DNA of 15,729 bases, taken from positions 1 to 15,729 of the forward strand of contig JAKSOX010000027.1 of the NCBI GenBank assembly GCA_024405335.1, given 5' to 3'. Of this stretch, positions 14,893 to 15,729 are shown one piece after another. Position 1 is the first letter of the stretch. Every line of letters begins with the position of its first letter. The position numbers and the translations under genes are program-made. The notes under the pieces were generated by a model. The model saw only the letters and a list, made by a program, of their open reading frames with translations. It did not search any database and had not been told where the DNA came from. This DNA is from Kiritimatiellia bacterium (GTDB lineage Bacteria > Verrucomicrobiota > Kiritimatiellia > RFP12 > UBA1067).

Positions 14893-15726
14893 TCAGCCGG
14901 CCTTTCCCCGCACGACGCGGTTGATCGCCACGAGCTGGCGCCACAGTTTTTCGACGTCCTTGAGCGGCACCATGTTCGCGCCGTCCGAAAGCGCCTTCGC
15001 GGGCTCGGGATGCGTTTCCAGGAACACGCCGTCCACGCCCGTGGCCACGGCCGCGCGCGCAATCGCCGGCGCGAAGCGCCCGTCGCCGCCCGACCCCGTG
15101 CCGAGGCCGCCGGGCCGCTGCACCGCATGCGTCGCGTCCATCACCACGGGCACGCCGAGCTCGCGCATGATCAGCAGGTTGCGCATGTCCGCCACCAGGT
15201 TGCGGTAGCCGAAACTCGCGCCGCGCTCGGTGAACACGATGCGGCCGTTGCCGGTGGAACGGATCTTTTCCGCCACCTGCGCCATGTCCTCCGCGGCCAT
15301 GAACTGGCCCTTCTTCACGTTCACCACGGCGCCCGTTTCGCCCGCCGCCACCACGAGATCCGTCTGCCGCGCGAGGAACGCGGGAATCTGCAACACGTCG
15401 CACGTCGCCGCCGCCCGCGCGCATTGCCAAGGTTCGTGCACGTCGGTGAGCACCGGCACGCCGAACGTCTCGCGCACTTCCGCCAGGATTTCCAGCCCCT
15501 CTTCGATTCCTGGACCGCGAAAGCTCTTCACGCTGGTGCGGTTCGCCTTGTCGAAACTCGCCTTGAACACGTATTTGACGCCGAGCTTGTTCGCCAACGC
15601 CGTCAGCTTGCGCGCGATGGCGAGGACCATTTTCCGGCTTTCGATGACGCAAGGCCCGGCGATGAAGGTGAGTTCACCGTCCCCGAAATTGACGCCTTTG
15701 TCCACTTCGACTTTGTTGAATTTCAT
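14893..15726 (-). CDS. kdsA: 3-deoxy-8-phosphooctulonate synthase, metal-dependent type
   Basis: 277 residues, complete. It condenses PEP with arabinose-5-phosphate to Kdo-8-phosphate, the sugar that links lipid A to the LPS core. Motifs are FIAGPCVIES (21-30), FKASFDKANRTS (54-65), LTDVHEPWQ (93-101), LQIPAFLARQTDL (112-124), NVKKGQFMA (136-144), FTERGASFGYRNLV (165-178), DATHAVQRPGG (197-207) and LETHPEPAKALSD (236-248). Cysteine (C26), not asparagine, in the first motif, together with H200, E237 and D248 at the spacing of the Aquifex enzyme, marks the metal-dependent class. ATG at 15726 is three bases from the window edge, so its ribosome binding site is not visible. It heads the visible part of the LPS block. 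Confidence 0.96.
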   Translation of the reverse strand: MKFNKVEVDKGVNFGDGELTFIAGPCVIESRKMVLAIARKLTALANKLGVKYVFKASFDKANRTSVKSFRGPGIEEGLEILAEVRETFGVPVLTDVHEPWQCARAAATCDVLQIPAFLARQTDLVVAAGETGAVVNVKKGQFMAAEDMAQVAEKIRSTGNGRIVFTERGASFGYRNLVADMRNLLIMRELGVPVVMDATHAVQRPGGLGTGSGGDGRFAPAIARAAVATGVDGVFLETHPEPAKALSDGANMVPLKDVEKLWRQLVAINRVVRGKAG

Positions 15727-15729
15727 CTG

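Noticed and set aside
1..15729. Search for tRNA, rRNA, CRISPR, insertion sequences or phage genes
   Set aside because: Gaps between genes are too short, and no inverted-repeat ends, transposase motifs, cloverleaf or repeat-spacer pattern were seen by eye. A tRNAscan or Rfam search would be needed for certainty.

Overview
The window is a gene-dense, high-GC stretch of bacterial chromosome. All 16 recognisable genes lie on the minus strand, and the largest non-coding gap is about 150 bases. The genes for Kdo-8-phosphate synthase (kdsA) and lipopolysaccharide export (lptB and an LptC/LptA-like protein) indicate a Gram-negative cell with an LPS outer membrane. HPr kinase, HPr and Enzyme I, a GT5 glycogen synthase variant and a clostridial-like citrate synthase, with GC-rich codon use, suggest the PVC group (Verrucomicrobiota, Kiritimatiellota or Lentisphaerota). 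That placement is inference and was not tested by phylogeny. I see no mobile element, CRISPR array, tRNA or rRNA, and no clear sign of horizontal transfer.

In the direction of transcription (right to left), the first block is kdsA, lptC/lptA fusion, lptB, hpf, hprK, ptsH, ptsI, glgA and an alkaline-phosphatase-superfamily metalloenzyme (15726 to 7213). The gaps are tiny and three junctions overlap or nearly touch, so it could be one long operon that starts beyond the right edge. Its core resembles the proteobacterial lpt-rpoN-hpf-ptsN-hprK locus, but rpoN and ptsN are missing and ptsH and ptsI are present. No sugar-specific EII component is visible. The PTS proteins therefore look regulatory: HprK would phosphorylate HPr on serine and Enzyme I would phosphorylate it on histidine, next to glycogen synthesis.

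The second block is rpsA-rpmB (7087 to 5087), with its own sigma70-type promoter and a strong intrinsic terminator. The S1 leader is A/C-rich and has no clear Shine-Dalgarno sequence. The third block is a YhcH/YjgK/YiaL-family gene followed by tyrS (4992 to 3237). No promoter for it was found. The fourth block is gltA, argJ and an RraA-family gene cut by the left edge (3083 to 1), behind a good extended -10 promoter.

Most of the window is ordinary housekeeping DNA. The points that merit a second look are the LptC-LptA fusion, an HprK with tyrosine at the usual active-site histidine and an altered P-loop, a TyrRS whose HIGH motif reads QAGN, a divergent GlgA translationally coupled to a metalloenzyme of unknown substrate, and the shared promoter and leader architectures. 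I found no convincing novel multi-gene system.
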